NCBI RefSeq assembly: GCF_019649055.1
Contig: NW_026570264.1
Location: 124,001-188,000 of the forward strand
Reading direction: 5' to 3'
DNA length: 64,000 nt
DNA from: Paramacrobiotus metropolitanus
Lineage: Eukaryota; Tardigrada; Eutardigrada; Parachela; Macrobiotidae
The notes beneath the pieces are model-generated. The model searched no databases. It saw only the letters and a program-made list of their open reading frames with translations, and had not been told where the DNA came from. Positions 45,684 to 57,064 of this stretch are shown here, one piece after another. Position 1 is the first letter of the stretch; each line of letters opens with the position of its first letter. The translations under genes and the position numbers were made by a program.

Positions 45684-46427
45684 CAGGGGTGCCAAGCCAA
45701 GTTGGGGCAGTTGTGTAAAACTAAATTTAAAAATTTGCCATACGCAGTTCTGTTTTCGTTCATGCATTTTCTAGCTAAACCTTTTCTTGCCGATCCAGCA
45801 GTGTTAAAGTTGAAATCGTTTGCCGTGACAGTAAAGGGCGAGACTAGGATTTATGGGAAGGGGGAGTGGTCATTTTTCGGAGTCTTATAACTGCTCCTCT
45901 GGAAAATACACCAACTGATACTTTTATGTGGACATGTCTGAAATCTGTTGAGTGACCCAGAAGGTGTCCGTGAGGGGTCAACATAGGGACGTTATGCCAT
46001 CATTGCTCGAGGTGACCTCGAAACAAGTTTCATCTCCCATAGACTTGTATGTTAAAAAGCACCTTCAGAAAATGCGATTGCCTAGAGCACTGATCCCATT
46101 AGACAAGATGTCAATGCTTAAACAAATGCTAGGAAGGTTCCGTTAAACATCTACGCTATCCACTAAAACTTCTCAGCCTCCTCCAATTTTTAAATAATTA
46201 TCGACTAAACTTGATTATTTCTTAGTAAGCACTGTCATTTCTGCACCAAAAATTAAATTATAAATTTGGATCCCGTTCCCTGACCCTAAGTTTTTTGCAT
46301 GGAAACAAAATCACTGAAGGTGCTAGAGACCAAGAACTATCATGCAAAGATTCGATAAAAATTTTCCACTTCACTGGTAGAAGTGGAGAAATTTTTTTAA
46401 CTGCCCCAACTTGGCTTGGCAGGGCTG
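45684..46427. repeat. 744-bp element with terminal inverted repeats (hAT-like ends)
   Basis: The left end CAGGGGTGCCAAGCCAAGTT continues GGGGCAGTT. The right end, read in reverse, starts CAGCCCTGCCAAGCCAAGTT and continues GGGGCAGTT. Both begin CAG, as in hAT-superfamily termini. Flanking 8-mers (CTGATATA, TAATATTT) do not match, so no clear target duplication. A 64-residue frame inside (45952-46146) shows no transposase motif, so it is non-autonomous. Confidence 0.75.
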
Positions 46428-47204
46428 TAATATTTATAACTCTTTTTCTCTGGTGTCATAAAAGAGATGCTATTAGCGTGTAAAACTAATCAATGACGTT
46501 ATACGTGTACTCCGTCTGTGATTATGGCCACCGGCGATGACGGAATGGGCTGGGATGATACGGCATTTACAAATAGCCTAGCGTAGTCAATACGCCAGAG
46601 TGCAGGTGTTTATTGGGATCGAACGGTAAAAGCCTCAAACAATATAACCGCTATGTAATTACGATATGCAGCTTTCTCTAATATCCAGACACGATCCTGT
46701 AATTTTTCCGAAAGAGAGACACACACTCTGAGATTTCATCCTCCACCGCCGAATCAGCCCAGTAATTGGTACGATATTGTTCTTATGGTAATTGCGTCAC
46801 ATGAGTGTTATTGTGATGGTATTAAGCTTATTATTCCCGTCGCGCACGATACCAGTTTCGTGGCTATTCCGGATAAAAAGCGGCACTTTTCTCGGATTTC
46901 CAATTTGTTAGCGGGAAAACGTGGCTACTTTGGTTCGCTTAACGCAGGCAATCAACTTGATAATCCCTTGGAGATCCTATTGACGAAATCCTACTGCACG
47001 GCATGTTACTTATACCGGCAGTTAATTATCAGTTAACCATGCTTCCCCCGGCTGACGAGGGCGATGAAGCCAGTAATTAACATACCATAGTCACGAGACA
47101 TCAACACCATCAAGACAATTGTTCCCGTTACCGGATCCCTGCATTATTTTGTTCAGATTCGGCCCGTGCATACGACGACAAATTTATTTATCTTTTGACC
47201 AATC
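46428..47204. other. Upstream flank of array member 5
   Basis: No gene recognised. The plus frame at 46785-47036 (83 codons) has no domain. Confidence 0.35.
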
Positions 47205-48200
47205 ATGGACCATCCGAACATCACGCTTTTAAATTCCAGCACACACAACACCACAGCGACTGATTCCTCCGTCTTAACGTTGCGCAACTCGGCTGCCGGA
47301 TGGACCGCATTAGTGACCCTTAAACTCCTCATCTCCGTGGTCTCCGTTCTCCTCAACTCCGCCGTTCTACTCATCCACTACTTCATTCCTGCCTATATAA
47401 ATCCGTTCAGCGTGTACCTGTTGGCGCTGTATTTAGCCAATCTCTTCTACATCCTTACCTCGCGTCCCATGGAGATCCTGGACGAGCTCTACGGCCTCTA
47501 CCCAAACGCCGGCTACCCCGTGTGCATGCTATACTTATACCAAAAGGTCAGCAGCATCGTCCCGGTCCTCTTTCACGTCCTCATCTCTCTTAACCGGGTA
47601 TGGGCCGTGACCTTTCCCGTCTCTTACCGCGAGCGCCACACCCGTCGCTTGGCAGTGTTCATCTGCCTCGGTATTGTCGCCTACGTCCATATTCTCAATT
47701 TACCGCCGTACTTAATCGACGCGATCAAATACTATCCGGCGGTGTTTGCAAAATATCACGATTGCGGCCACATTTCCACGAATTCGCTGGATTTTCCCAA
47801 AGCGGATGAAATCATTAACCGACTGTTGCCGACGTGTATTGTACTGGTTAGCTACGTGTTCATTATCGTGAAACGCTGGAAGAGGAAAACACCCCGCAGC
47901 AACCAGGTCAGCACCAGCCGTTCAACACGGACGGCACAGGAGATGTACGCTTGGCAGCCGGCGCGTAAGATGTTTAACCGGCCTCGCCGGGCGGTTAAGC
48001 CGTTTGTCGTCGTCAGTGTGACGACAATCAGTGTTCTGATTTGTTATTTGCCGGTGCAAGTCATCTTCTTTCTTAGCCTGTTTTATCGCATCAATCCACC
48101 GAGGAACGTCTACAGTGCGGTGACTACGCTGTATTCATTGGAGATGATAGTGGATCCGTTAATGTGGATTTGTAGTTTGCGTCGCATACGAAAGCCATAA
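47205..48200 (+). CDS. Divergent rhodopsin-class GPCR, array member 5, intronless (331 aa)
   Basis: A full-length frame, MDHPNITLLN..., with N-glycosylation sites (NIT, NSS, NTT) and seven hydrophobic segments. TM2 reads VYLLALYLANLFYILTSRPM. TM3 contains VCMLYLYQKVSSIVPVLFHV and ends LNRVWAVTFP. The loop-2 cysteine is in DCGHIST. Loop 3 is Ser/Thr/Arg-rich (KRWKRKTPRSNQ). TM6 is SVLICYLPVQVIFFL without the usual Trp. TM7 SLEMIVDPLMWICSL lacks NPxxY. It is the last member of the array, about 2.7 kb after 43543 and in the same orientation. The missing DRY and NPxxY suggest altered activation or a decoy role, which is inference. The frame is intact. Confidence 0.9.
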   Translation: MDHPNITLLNSSTHNTTATDSSVLTLRNSAAGWTALVTLKLLISVVSVLLNSAVLLIHYFIPAYINPFSVYLLALYLANLFYILTSRPMEILDELYGLYPNAGYPVCMLYLYQKVSSIVPVLFHVLISLNRVWAVTFPVSYRERHTRRLAVFICLGIVAYVHILNLPPYLIDAIKYYPAVFAKYHDCGHISTNSLDFPKADEIINRLLPTCIVLVSYVFIIVKRWKRKTPRSNQVSTSRSTRTAQEMYAWQPARKMFNRPRRAVKPFVVVSVTTISVLICYLPVQVIFFLSLFYRINPPRNVYSAVTTLYSLEMIVDPLMWICSLRRIRKP

Positions 48201-48263
48201 ATATTACGAAGCGATTTCACGATGTTTAACCGTAACATATGAATTTCTGTCGTACTCTTGACC

Positions 48264-48440
48264 ATTCGAGCGAAGCCGAAACTTTGCGAAACTATATTGC
48301 GATACTGGATGATCTTTTTTTGCTCGAGTGAAGCGATGTTGTTTCTTTGATTTCTATAATTTTTTTCGAACGAGCGAAGCGAATATTTTGTAATATTGCA
48401 TGATACTCTGTCCTAGTTTTCTGTACTCGAGCGACGCGAG
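48264..48440. repeat. Four spaced copies of a CGAGCGAAGCGA motif
   Basis: ATTCGAGCGAAGCCGA (48264), CTCGAGTGAAGCGA (48323), CGAACGAGCGAAGCGAA (48367) and CTCGAGCGACGCGAG (48426) recur every 48-59 bp in AT-rich DNA just 3' of array member 5. The GC-rich word stands out. Role unknown. Confidence 0.6.
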
Positions 48441-48974
48441 CATTTTTTTATTTTTAACGGCGTTTTCACATCCGCGAAACTTGACATTATTGTCGAGAAT
48501 GGCCATTTTGTACAGCTTTACGCTATAATTAACGTCGTATTCATTATGTGTATAATGGTTAAAAATGACACAATACCAGCACATCGACAGCATCATTAGC
48601 GCGGTTAACAGCGCTTCATCGTGTCAACCATGTCAGCGTATTATATACACGCCGCGCTTTGTTGTTCCTGCCAATCACTACTGCAAAATTACATTGTGCG
48701 ATATACCGCGCGGTGTCTCCGCATTGCAGTTTACACGATCAAAAATGTTGCCCAGTAATTAAGCCGCGCGTAATAGACGCCGGATTCCGCTGACTAACCG
48801 GAAAAATTTCCGCTTGACTAGATCTTATATTTGTTCCGTAAGGATTCTGCCGGTTGGAGTCGTTCAATGACAGATCCTTTATGCGAAAATACGTACCGTG
48901 GAAAATGTGGCGGTGATTTTTTATTTGGACAATGGTGTATTCTTGTTGTTACCGCCTGGAATATCGGTATCACA

Positions 48975-51294
48975 ATGACGAACGGGGCGATGCTGATTTT
49001 ATTCACCATGGGATTATTCCCGGCCGCGCTGGCTTATTATCAGCGCTACAAATCTTACGGTAAACCAAATATGTCAAAATATCTATGTTTACTTTATAAT
49101 CTGCTAAAATTGTTTTTCATTTATATAGTTGCCTGTTTTATTTTTCACAGTATCTTTTAATATTAATTTTTTTATTATTTATGCTCCATTTATATTATTT
49201 CATTAATATTTTTGTCGTTTTTTTAATTTTGTTTATTTTCTTTTATATTTTTAGCTAGATTAAAGCATTTTAGAAGTACTTTCCTTATATTTCAATAATT
49301 TTTATATTCCGCGTTTGTTTCTTCAGTTATTATTTGTGTATTATTTAGTTTAGGTATCTAAAGTTTTTTCATCATCTATCATTTTTATTTTTTTTTGTTT
49401 GGTTGCATTTATTCGATAGTAAATTACGGATTCTGAAGCTTTTTTTATTAAACAGGCACCGGCGACACGATCATAGCGACGGGATACCTAGGTGGCGGTT
49501 CCGTCGATGAGTACCAGCGGTGGCTGATTGAGTGTAACGATGGAGAAGGCATGACCGGTACAACTGCAGTTACAATTTAATTTTCCCTAATTAAACTCAC
49601 TCTTCAGAATCTTTGTCGGTATGCGGAGTTTTGTTGCAGGAATTTTTGCTGCTGCTTTGATGCCGTTTTATGGAATCTCCCGTAAGTGTACTCCCTCCCG
49701 ACTCCCAGAGGGAATGCTAACGGTACATCATGTCTTTGCTTGCAGAAGTCTGGTGTAACTTTTTATTCCCAAGGAAACCGCCATCCGCCGGCATCTATCC
49801 GTATTATCCATCTTGTAATGTCCGGTAAGATTGTGTCACCACCAGCGTATTTTTTGGTAATGGTCAAGGAAAGGAAATTATCGCCGATATTTTGCAGGAA
49901 TATGAGCGTACACGAGCTGTACTGCTACGATAAAGTGTGGCCGCGAGACACCGCCGATACCTTCGTCACCGGTACGTCATTTCACAAATTTTACGCGAAT
50001 TGTTTTGGATATACTGTATATGTATTAAAGCAAAACGCTACTCTTTTTCGCTTCAGTGAATTTAATTTGAGACCTTACTGTATCATTTTATACCATAACA
50101 GGATTTGTTTTTGGCAGTCTTCCTCTTTTTCTCACATTTTTATTTGTCAACGTTTACAAATTTTACATATTTCTTTAAGCAGTAAATTTAATATTCTATT
50201 ATACTAATCGGCGAATTGCCGGAATACGCAATGTTTTCTTCCCGAATTTAGGTTTATATTCTTCGGTCAACTACGATCCGGTAAGCCCGACACTGTTCAA
50301 ATGCTGTAAGTTCAAGCTGGCAGTAAACCTGTCCCAGAAATTGTACTACGTGCGGTAGTTGAAAACTGTCATTTTTTTCTGAAGGCAAAACTCCAACAGG
50401 ATACAAGCTGGATTACAACAGATGCCAATGGAAATACACTCACGACAAGTATGAGCATATTGACTGTAGTGTAAAAAGTACACTGACTGCAGATTAAATT
50501 TATTTAATTCTCAGCTTATATCTCTAATGTTTACCGATAGAAGTACAGTATATATCGGTACACCTATACGAGTTCTATTAACTTCATACTTCAATAGGAT
50601 GGGTGAGCATTATGATGGATACTGGATCACCAAATGCGATACAAATAACGTGATGACAGGTACACGATACAGTGGGCAATATGGTGCCTAGAACACTTGC
50701 ATCGGAAATTTTGTTGTCGTCATAGATAGAATTTTTAAAATATTTTAGTTTTTGAGTTAGAGCTGTTTCTGATTTCTTTACTCATTGGATCGGAACGATT
50801 CAAAACATTTGAACTTTTGATGTTAGCTTCTTATACAATGTTTATCCCGCACTATTACCCCGTAAAAAATGGTAGAAAATTTTAATATGACCAGTAACCA
50901 GAGACTTTGTGAGGAGCACTGCGAAAGACACGCAGTTTCCCAGTGCAGCAGGTCATCACTATATCGGCTCCTAAATCCAATAATAACATTACAGTACATT
51001 ACAAACCTTACAACTTTAATCTTTAATTTGAAAGCTGACTTAATAGCCACCCGAAAAGGACGTGCGATGTATATTGAATAGTAAGATGCATGTATGATGT
51101 CATTCTTTAGGAATTGGATGGGCGAAGAGTCCCTGGGACGACCAGTTCCATTACACATGGATTCAGGTACGTATCACCTCTTTTCTCCCTTGTTTTGTTA
51201 TGATCAGCCCTTTGGTGACTGGTGTGGTTTGCAGTGTTGCCCGGTGGTGTATTTACCCGGCGTACAAGTGCTTAGCGCCAGCCAGCTATTCTAA
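48975..51294 (+). CDS. Secreted ten-cysteine protein, dermatopontin-like, paralogue A (225 aa, ten exons)
   Basis: Exons are 48975-49059, 49456-49557, 49640-49681, 49746-49824, 49898-49971, 50252-50305, 50385-50448, 50598-50659, 51111-51166 and 51235-51294. All are GT-AG and the phases close to 225 codons plus stop. A signal peptide (MTNGAMLILFTMGLFPAALA) precedes YYQRYKSYG. Three similar modules follow. Each is a Trp or Tyr next to a Cys, an M/V-T-G turn, and a later aromatic-rich strand ending in Cys or Cys-Cys: RWLIECNDGEGMTG...VWCNFLF; ELYCYDKVWP...FVTGLYSS...LFKCC; YDGYWITKCDTNNVMTG...FHYTWIQCCP. The W-x-x-x-C and CC spacing resembles dermatopontin (DERM) repeats. Ten cysteines suggest five disulfides and an extracellular-matrix or secreted role. 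Family assignment is inference. An AATAAA lies near 51488. Confidence 0.7.
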
Positions 51295-52040
51295 CTGGCC
51301 CATCTCCATCGGATCTGGCGAAAACCAACTTGAAGGGAAAACAACTCTGACAACTACAAAAACAATTTCGTTAATCATTGTTTTGTTTCTTGTTATTGGC
51401 TGATACCTACCGTGACCTTTACTGCCGCTACCCGGTTAATGATCTCTATGTTACTAATGTTCATTACTTGACGCTCGTTAGTCGTTTTAATAAAAGTCAT
51501 GACTGACAAACGTATCACTTCCGATATACCGGTATAATTGTCAGGTGGACAACAGCATCAGTGTAATGAAAATTGACTTGTCTGTCTTGCGTCCGTTTAT
51601 TTCATTTGTACGGATTTTTTGCGATCCAAAGGCAGCTTAAAAAAACACATGCACATTTACAAAGCACAGAGATTGACGTGCCTCTTTCTAAAATATTGAT
51701 AGCAACGATAGTACACTGTGTGCATCGAGCATGTAACCGTTTAATCTCCGATCTGGCGACTATTTTCTGCACATCGCGGACGTAATTTTGCCCCACGCGT
51801 GATCTATTGAAACAGGGTCATTACCCAAGGTGTCAGTCATCAGATTCTCACGCTGTAGACGGGGTTACGTTTTGCTGTGTACGTACTCCGCTGTAAATCA
51901 CGTTACAGCGCCATCCACATGGTTATACTCCTCAAAGCAGAATTAGGCGATAACTAGAGCTTCTTTAAATTTTTTGTTAACTTTCCTAGAAAATATTACA
52001 TTTCTGGTGGACGTTGTTTTTAATTAGCGCGCATGCCGAG

Positions 52041-53849
52041 ATGAAGTCCGGTCTCGATAATTCCTTCTTTTTGGCACTGATATCTATTTTATTTGGGACG
52101 GTCGTGGGATATTACAGCCATTATAAATCGTTTGGTATGTCTTAACGGAAATATTTAGCTTTTATAAGCAAGTACTGCAAAAAAATTTTATGGCGAATAT
52201 ACTGTCTGGATGGTTTAAAAATAAATTGTTTATTATCCACTGTCTGTTTTCTTACGATATAGGATTCTAGTACTCGTACAAAGCAACTAAAATGATGTTT
52301 CCAATAGTGCGATGTTTGGGTACAGGTTCTGGAGATACGATAATAACGGCCAGCTACATGGGTGGCGGTTTTGTCGACGACTACCATCGATGGTTAATTG
52401 AGTGCAATGACGGAGAAGGCATGATCGGCATCTATGACACGAGCAAACAGTTTACCGGCATCTCGCGTACGTCCCATCGCGGCATCCGGAATAACCTTCT
52501 TCCTCATTGCACTTTTATATTGTCAACGCTTTTCATTTTGCAGAGGTCTGGTGCTACTTTCTCTTTCCCAAGAAACCTCCATCGGCTGGGATCTATCCCT
52601 TTTATCCCAGCTGTCACGTTCGGCAAGAATAACAACTTTTTTTAAAAATACAAGCAGATAGCAATTATTGGTATCAGGGTACAACTTAATACTGTAACAC
52701 AATTGTTACGTTATAAGTACGGAAATATCGATTAGGCTCTTGTTATTACACTTTTGCAGGAATTTCTCATTGCACGAGTACTACTGCTACGAGAAGCTAT
52801 GGCCAGTGGATACTTCTGACACATTTGTCACCGGTAAGTATAAATACTTCCCCGGTGCTGTGCTTTATGTAGAGTAATATGTGGCCGGTGATCCGCGTTT
52901 CAGAATATGCTCTCTTTACTGACAATCATCAATCTCTTAGCCATTTTTTAAAAAAAAATTAACTGCATGATTGTGATTGCTGTGCAGGACTGTACTCACC
53001 GACGATCTACGATCCCGTCAATCCCAATTTGATGAAATGCTGTAGGTTGGACCGTAGTTACCATAGATCTTGCCAGCCCCACATGACAGCATTGCCATGT
53101 AACCAATACGTTACGTATGACACAGGCAAAACACCGCCAGGATACCGGCTCGACTATACGCGCTGCCAGTGGAAGTACACCCACGATAAGTACGCTTTCG
53201 TCACTTGTGTTTATTTTGCTATGAAATCAAAGCACAATGAGTAACGTTCCGCCCTTATAGAGCCGGTGAACACTACGACGGATACTGGGTGACCAAGTGC
53301 GATACCAACTTTGTTATGACCGGTAAATCTGTAATTTATCACAAACTTGAATATAAAATATTATTAAAAATTATAACAATTGTTAATCATAATAATTATG
53401 ATTATATAAATATTATAATAATTATTAATTAATAATTATTATATAAACCAATTATTAATTTGGTGCAGTTTTATGATACATCAGTGTGTGATAAGGGGGT
53501 AATTAAGTCACATTTAAGTGTACTTACTGTAATATTATTTACTACAACAAAATATTTCATAAATTCAATAAATGGATCCTACCAAAATTCCATAATTATG
53601 ATGATGTAGTCCATTACACTATTCTTTTATAAGTCTGACGCGCCCTATACCCTTTACACAGGCATGGGCATGGGAATGAATCCTTGGGAAAACCAACTGC
53701 ACTACACATTTATTCAAGTACGTAACAATGATTCCCTGTAATAATGAGAGATGCGATCGAAACTACTTTAGAAAACTGTGGTTTTATTGTAGTGTTGTCC
53801 GGTGATACATGATGGGCGCGTTGTGGATATGTCGCGGCAACTCCTGTGA
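52041..53849 (+). CDS. Secreted ten-cysteine protein, dermatopontin-like, paralogue B (226 aa, nine exons)
   Basis: Exons are 52041-52134, 52326-52466, 52544-52622, 52760-52833, 52988-53041, 53126-53189, 53261-53322, 53662-53717 and 53793-53849. The phases close to 226 codons. Exon lengths 79, 74, 54, 64, 62 and 56 are identical to paralogue A, showing duplication of the whole gene. The signal peptide (NSFFLALISILFGTVVG) is followed by YYSHYKSFG. It has the same three modules and ten cysteines (RWLIECNDGEGMIG; EYYCYEKLWP...LMKCC; YDGYWVTKCDTNFVMTG...FIQCCP). Two differences: the intron that splits exons 2 and 3 in A and C is absent here, and the intron after 52622 starts GCAAGA, a GC-AG intron, where A and C have GTAAGA and GTAAAC. 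An AATAAA lies near 54101. Confidence 0.7.
53338..53462. repeat. AT-only low-complexity tract in an intron of paralogue B
   Basis: Composed of AATTATTAAT and ATAATTAT words, with a few internal palindromes. Simple sequence in the intron between 53322 and 53662. Confidence 0.8.
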
Positions 53850-54357
53850 TTTTTCACCGGATAAAAGAATATTTCCACTGGCTTCCCGTTTTTTTTTGTT
53901 GCGTTTTTTGAGAAATCGTGGTTGTGTTGTAACGCAAAATAAAAAATTTAAGGCAATTGTTGACCCTTTAAAAATTGCCCTGTGTGCGTTGTTGCGATCT
54001 GTCCAAAGAAGCGCTCGACGATTGTATCATTCTTGATAATTAGCCAAAGATGACTGATGTGAATTAAGCGCCGGTACCGTTTTGTTAGCGTTGTTGCAGA
54101 CCAATAAAAGCGATGTATCTGTCACACTGTGCTGTAATCGAGCCGCGTCCATCAAACATGATCACTTTATACCAACCGGTCATTGACTACACATGTCAAG
54201 ACCGATTAGAATTTAAAAACATCTTTCTCATCCGCTGTATTATTCTGCCGGTCTTTTCAATCTCAACAACAACGGATATTGCCGAATAATTTCCAATCTT
54301 CGTCAATGGAAGTAACCGTTTAGAAGGTGAACGTCATTCGTTACTGTTAAACTCAAA

Positions 54358-56419
54358 ATGAACGGTCGGCGGATTAGCATGGACAAGATGGCGTGGAAGC
54401 TATTCGGGATTGTGGCAGCTGTTTGTCTGGGAGTATGTTATGGATACTATGAAGATATGCGTACATTCGGTAAGCCTAAATAATACAAAATATCACAGTT
54501 TTTGTCTGTGTAGTTTAACTGAAAGTAACTGAATGATAAGCACAATAATTATCGCAACGCTAGCTTTCGTTAACTGATTTCTCGTAAACTTCGATTTTTA
54601 TCGCATTATAAACGCTTTTCTTATATGGCTTCGCTTAATAAGCACCCGCTCGACAAATTCCCGCATAGTCCCTAGGAAAAATTATTTTCAGTAGCTTAAC
54701 CGAAAAATAAACATTACAAATTTTGATAAATTTTATTTTAGAATTAAGTATTTAAAATGCAGTAAAACACACGTTACCGTAAAAGAGTGTTTGAACAAAG
54801 ACATTTGCAGTTCAGTTGTTGACTTTCGTCGACTGTCGTGGTTTACGTAGTCGCGCGGTAGAGCGGCTGCTAATGCTGCAGCTGACTGAAGTAAAAAAAA
54901 ACTGTGCATTTCTGTCGGAGTTGTGTAAATGTTAATGTTGGAATAACAGGATCGGGGGATTCGATACTGACGATTCAGTACATGAGCGGCGGATTTATCG
55001 ACGAGTACCACCGATGGACATCCGAGTGTCAAGATGGCGAAGCGATGATCGGTGGGGATTCCTTAATTATTATTGCGGAAAATTCTTGTTGCATTTCTTC
55101 AGCGATTCTTCCTTATTCGTAGGGATCTATGATTCGTTTCGTCAGTTTATGGCCATCAACCGTAAGTTTAGCGCAGACAGCTTTTCTGGGACGCGACGTG
55201 CGCTGCAAGCATTTAGCTAAAGGGTTTTTGGGGAGAATATGTGGGAATACCATCTTTTAGACGAGCGCCACAGTTCACATTTCCACCGCATTTTCAACAC
55301 ATAATTTTCGACGCCGAATGGAGCTGGTTGAACAAATGTTTTTCTTTTAAATATTCTGCATTGCAGAAGTTTGGTGTTATTTCATGTTCCCCAAAAAGCC
55401 GCCGTCCAATGGAGTTTATCCATATTATTCCAGTTGCAATGTCCGGTAAACGAGATTTGTACGACATATGGAGTAAATTATGACGGCGGTACAGAAATAT
55501 TACATTGCGAGACATTGTTGCAGGAACATGAGCCAGTATGAATATTACTGTTACGACAAGTACTGGCCGGAAGACACATCCAACACATTTATCACCGGTT
55601 AGTCGCTTTAACGGCGAAGCAATTCAATTTTGTGGAAAAATTTCGGGTAATAGGCGTGCATACAGGTTGACGATGATTTAGGGTTATGGGGTCAAGCCGG
55701 TGGCTCAGGATTCCAGAATACGCCAACTGTGATGAAATGCTGTACGTTGGTGTACCGTACGCTGTAACTTCAGACATTATCAGCGCTATTAGGAATGAAA
55801 TAAACTATAATTTATAGCAGCATAACGGAAATTGTGATCGAGAGAAAATACTCTCTAAGTAAATTATTAATTTTAATAAAAAAATAGAAATGTATTGTAA
55901 AACGATGTGGTTGGCAGGCAAAGCGCCGAGTGGATATAAACTGGATTATAACCACTGCCAATGGAAGTACACGCATGACAAGTAAGACAAGACAATTATA
56001 CTGTTTGCAAAGAAATATCCCATCGCTATACGCGCTCATATTTTAGCATTTCTTTACATAATTTTATGCGTGAAATAAGTGATTTTATTTATTTTGCAGA
56101 ATGGGTGAACATTATGACGGAGTGTGGCTGGTAAAGTGCGATACAAATTACGTCATGACCGGTACGGTTACAACGCCTCCACTTAACAGGCAATCAGGAT
56201 ACGTATGAACGTTCGAATTCCATAATTATAATTATTTTTAGGAATGGGTCAGGCGATGAATCCCTGGGACGGTATTATACATTTTACTTGGATACAGGTA
56301 CAGATAAGCCGCGAGCTTCACAACTGCAAAGTACAAAGTTATGACCTTTTTTGCAGTGCTGCCCCGTGATTTACACCGATGATCATTCCGACAAACTGCA
56401 ACGATATCACCGCCGGTGA
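54358..56419 (+). CDS. Secreted ten-cysteine protein, dermatopontin-like, paralogue C (236 aa, ten exons)
   Basis: Exons are 54358-54469, 54950-55051, 55123-55161, 55367-55445, 55524-55597, 55682-55741, 55918-55981, 56100-56161, 56242-56297 and 56357-56419. The phases close to 236 codons. The N-terminus has an extra basic stretch (MNGRRISMDKM) before the signal hydrophobic core WKLFGIVAAVCLGVCYG, so an internal Met at 54379 or 54388 could be used. Modules: RWTSECQDGEAMIG...VWCYFMF; EYYCYDKYWP...FITGLWGQ...VMKCC; YDGVWLVKCDTNYVMTG...FTWIQCCPV. Exon 6 uses the acceptor at 55681. An earlier acceptor at 55665 would put a TGA in frame. The C-terminal tail is longer and charged (HSDKLQRYHRR). Same strand and order as A and B, with spacers of about 0.5-0.8 kb. 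Confidence 0.7.
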
Positions 56420-57064
56420 TACTTATGTAACAGCTGTTTTTTACCTGCATTTGACCTTTTGACAAATTTGTATCGATATTCACTAATCAAGTTAAGCCTG
56501 CATAATGATTAACTTTTATCCTGGTCCACGTGCTACGTGTTCAAGTAGCGTGTATCAGTTATCCAAAGCGTCAATATGTCGATCTGGAAAAACCGGCTTC
56601 CCGCTGCATTCTGTGATAAAATTTCCCAAGCCGCTGGATACTCTCTTCTGTGTAAAACGTCGCGTTATAATCCGGCTTTTATACAGACCAACATGTTTCG
56701 ATACACTGAACGCTGAATCGATCCACATGCTTTTCATCTCCGACAACAACATTCAAAACAGTGTACACTGCATTTTCGGCCCAGACTAAACACTCAATAG
56801 GGATTACATCAGGCACACCTGCCAATTCGCCGGTTGCTGCACAATACTGTAGTGACCGTGAACAAAAGCACAACATCAACGCGATTACGTAACCGTCAAA
56901 ATGTATGAGAAAGCTGTATCGACTTTTCTACATACACAGCTGATACACCGCGCATCTGAGTCAACAGTTATCCGACGCGCGCTGACAGTCGTTTTGCATT
57001 GGCTGCATTATCAACGGTTTTAATCTGTGTGACACGAGATAAAATCGCATATCCGGTTTTGACC
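56420..57064. other. Intergenic between paralogue C and the CBM14 gene
   Basis: Frames on both strands are short and have no domain. An in-frame upstream ATG at 56999 would add 22 residues to the next gene but would destroy its signal peptide. Confidence 0.4.

Noticed and set aside
49608-49639. Acceptor at 49607 for exon 3 of paralogue A, implying a frameshifted pseudogene
   Set aside because: The alternative acceptor TTTTGTTGCAG ending at 49639 closes the frame and aligns with the homologous exon in C, so the gene is intact.
55666-55681. Acceptor at 55665 in paralogue C, giving an in-frame TGA
   Set aside because: The acceptor at 55681 (GATGATTTAG) restores the phase and the GL...VMKCC block.
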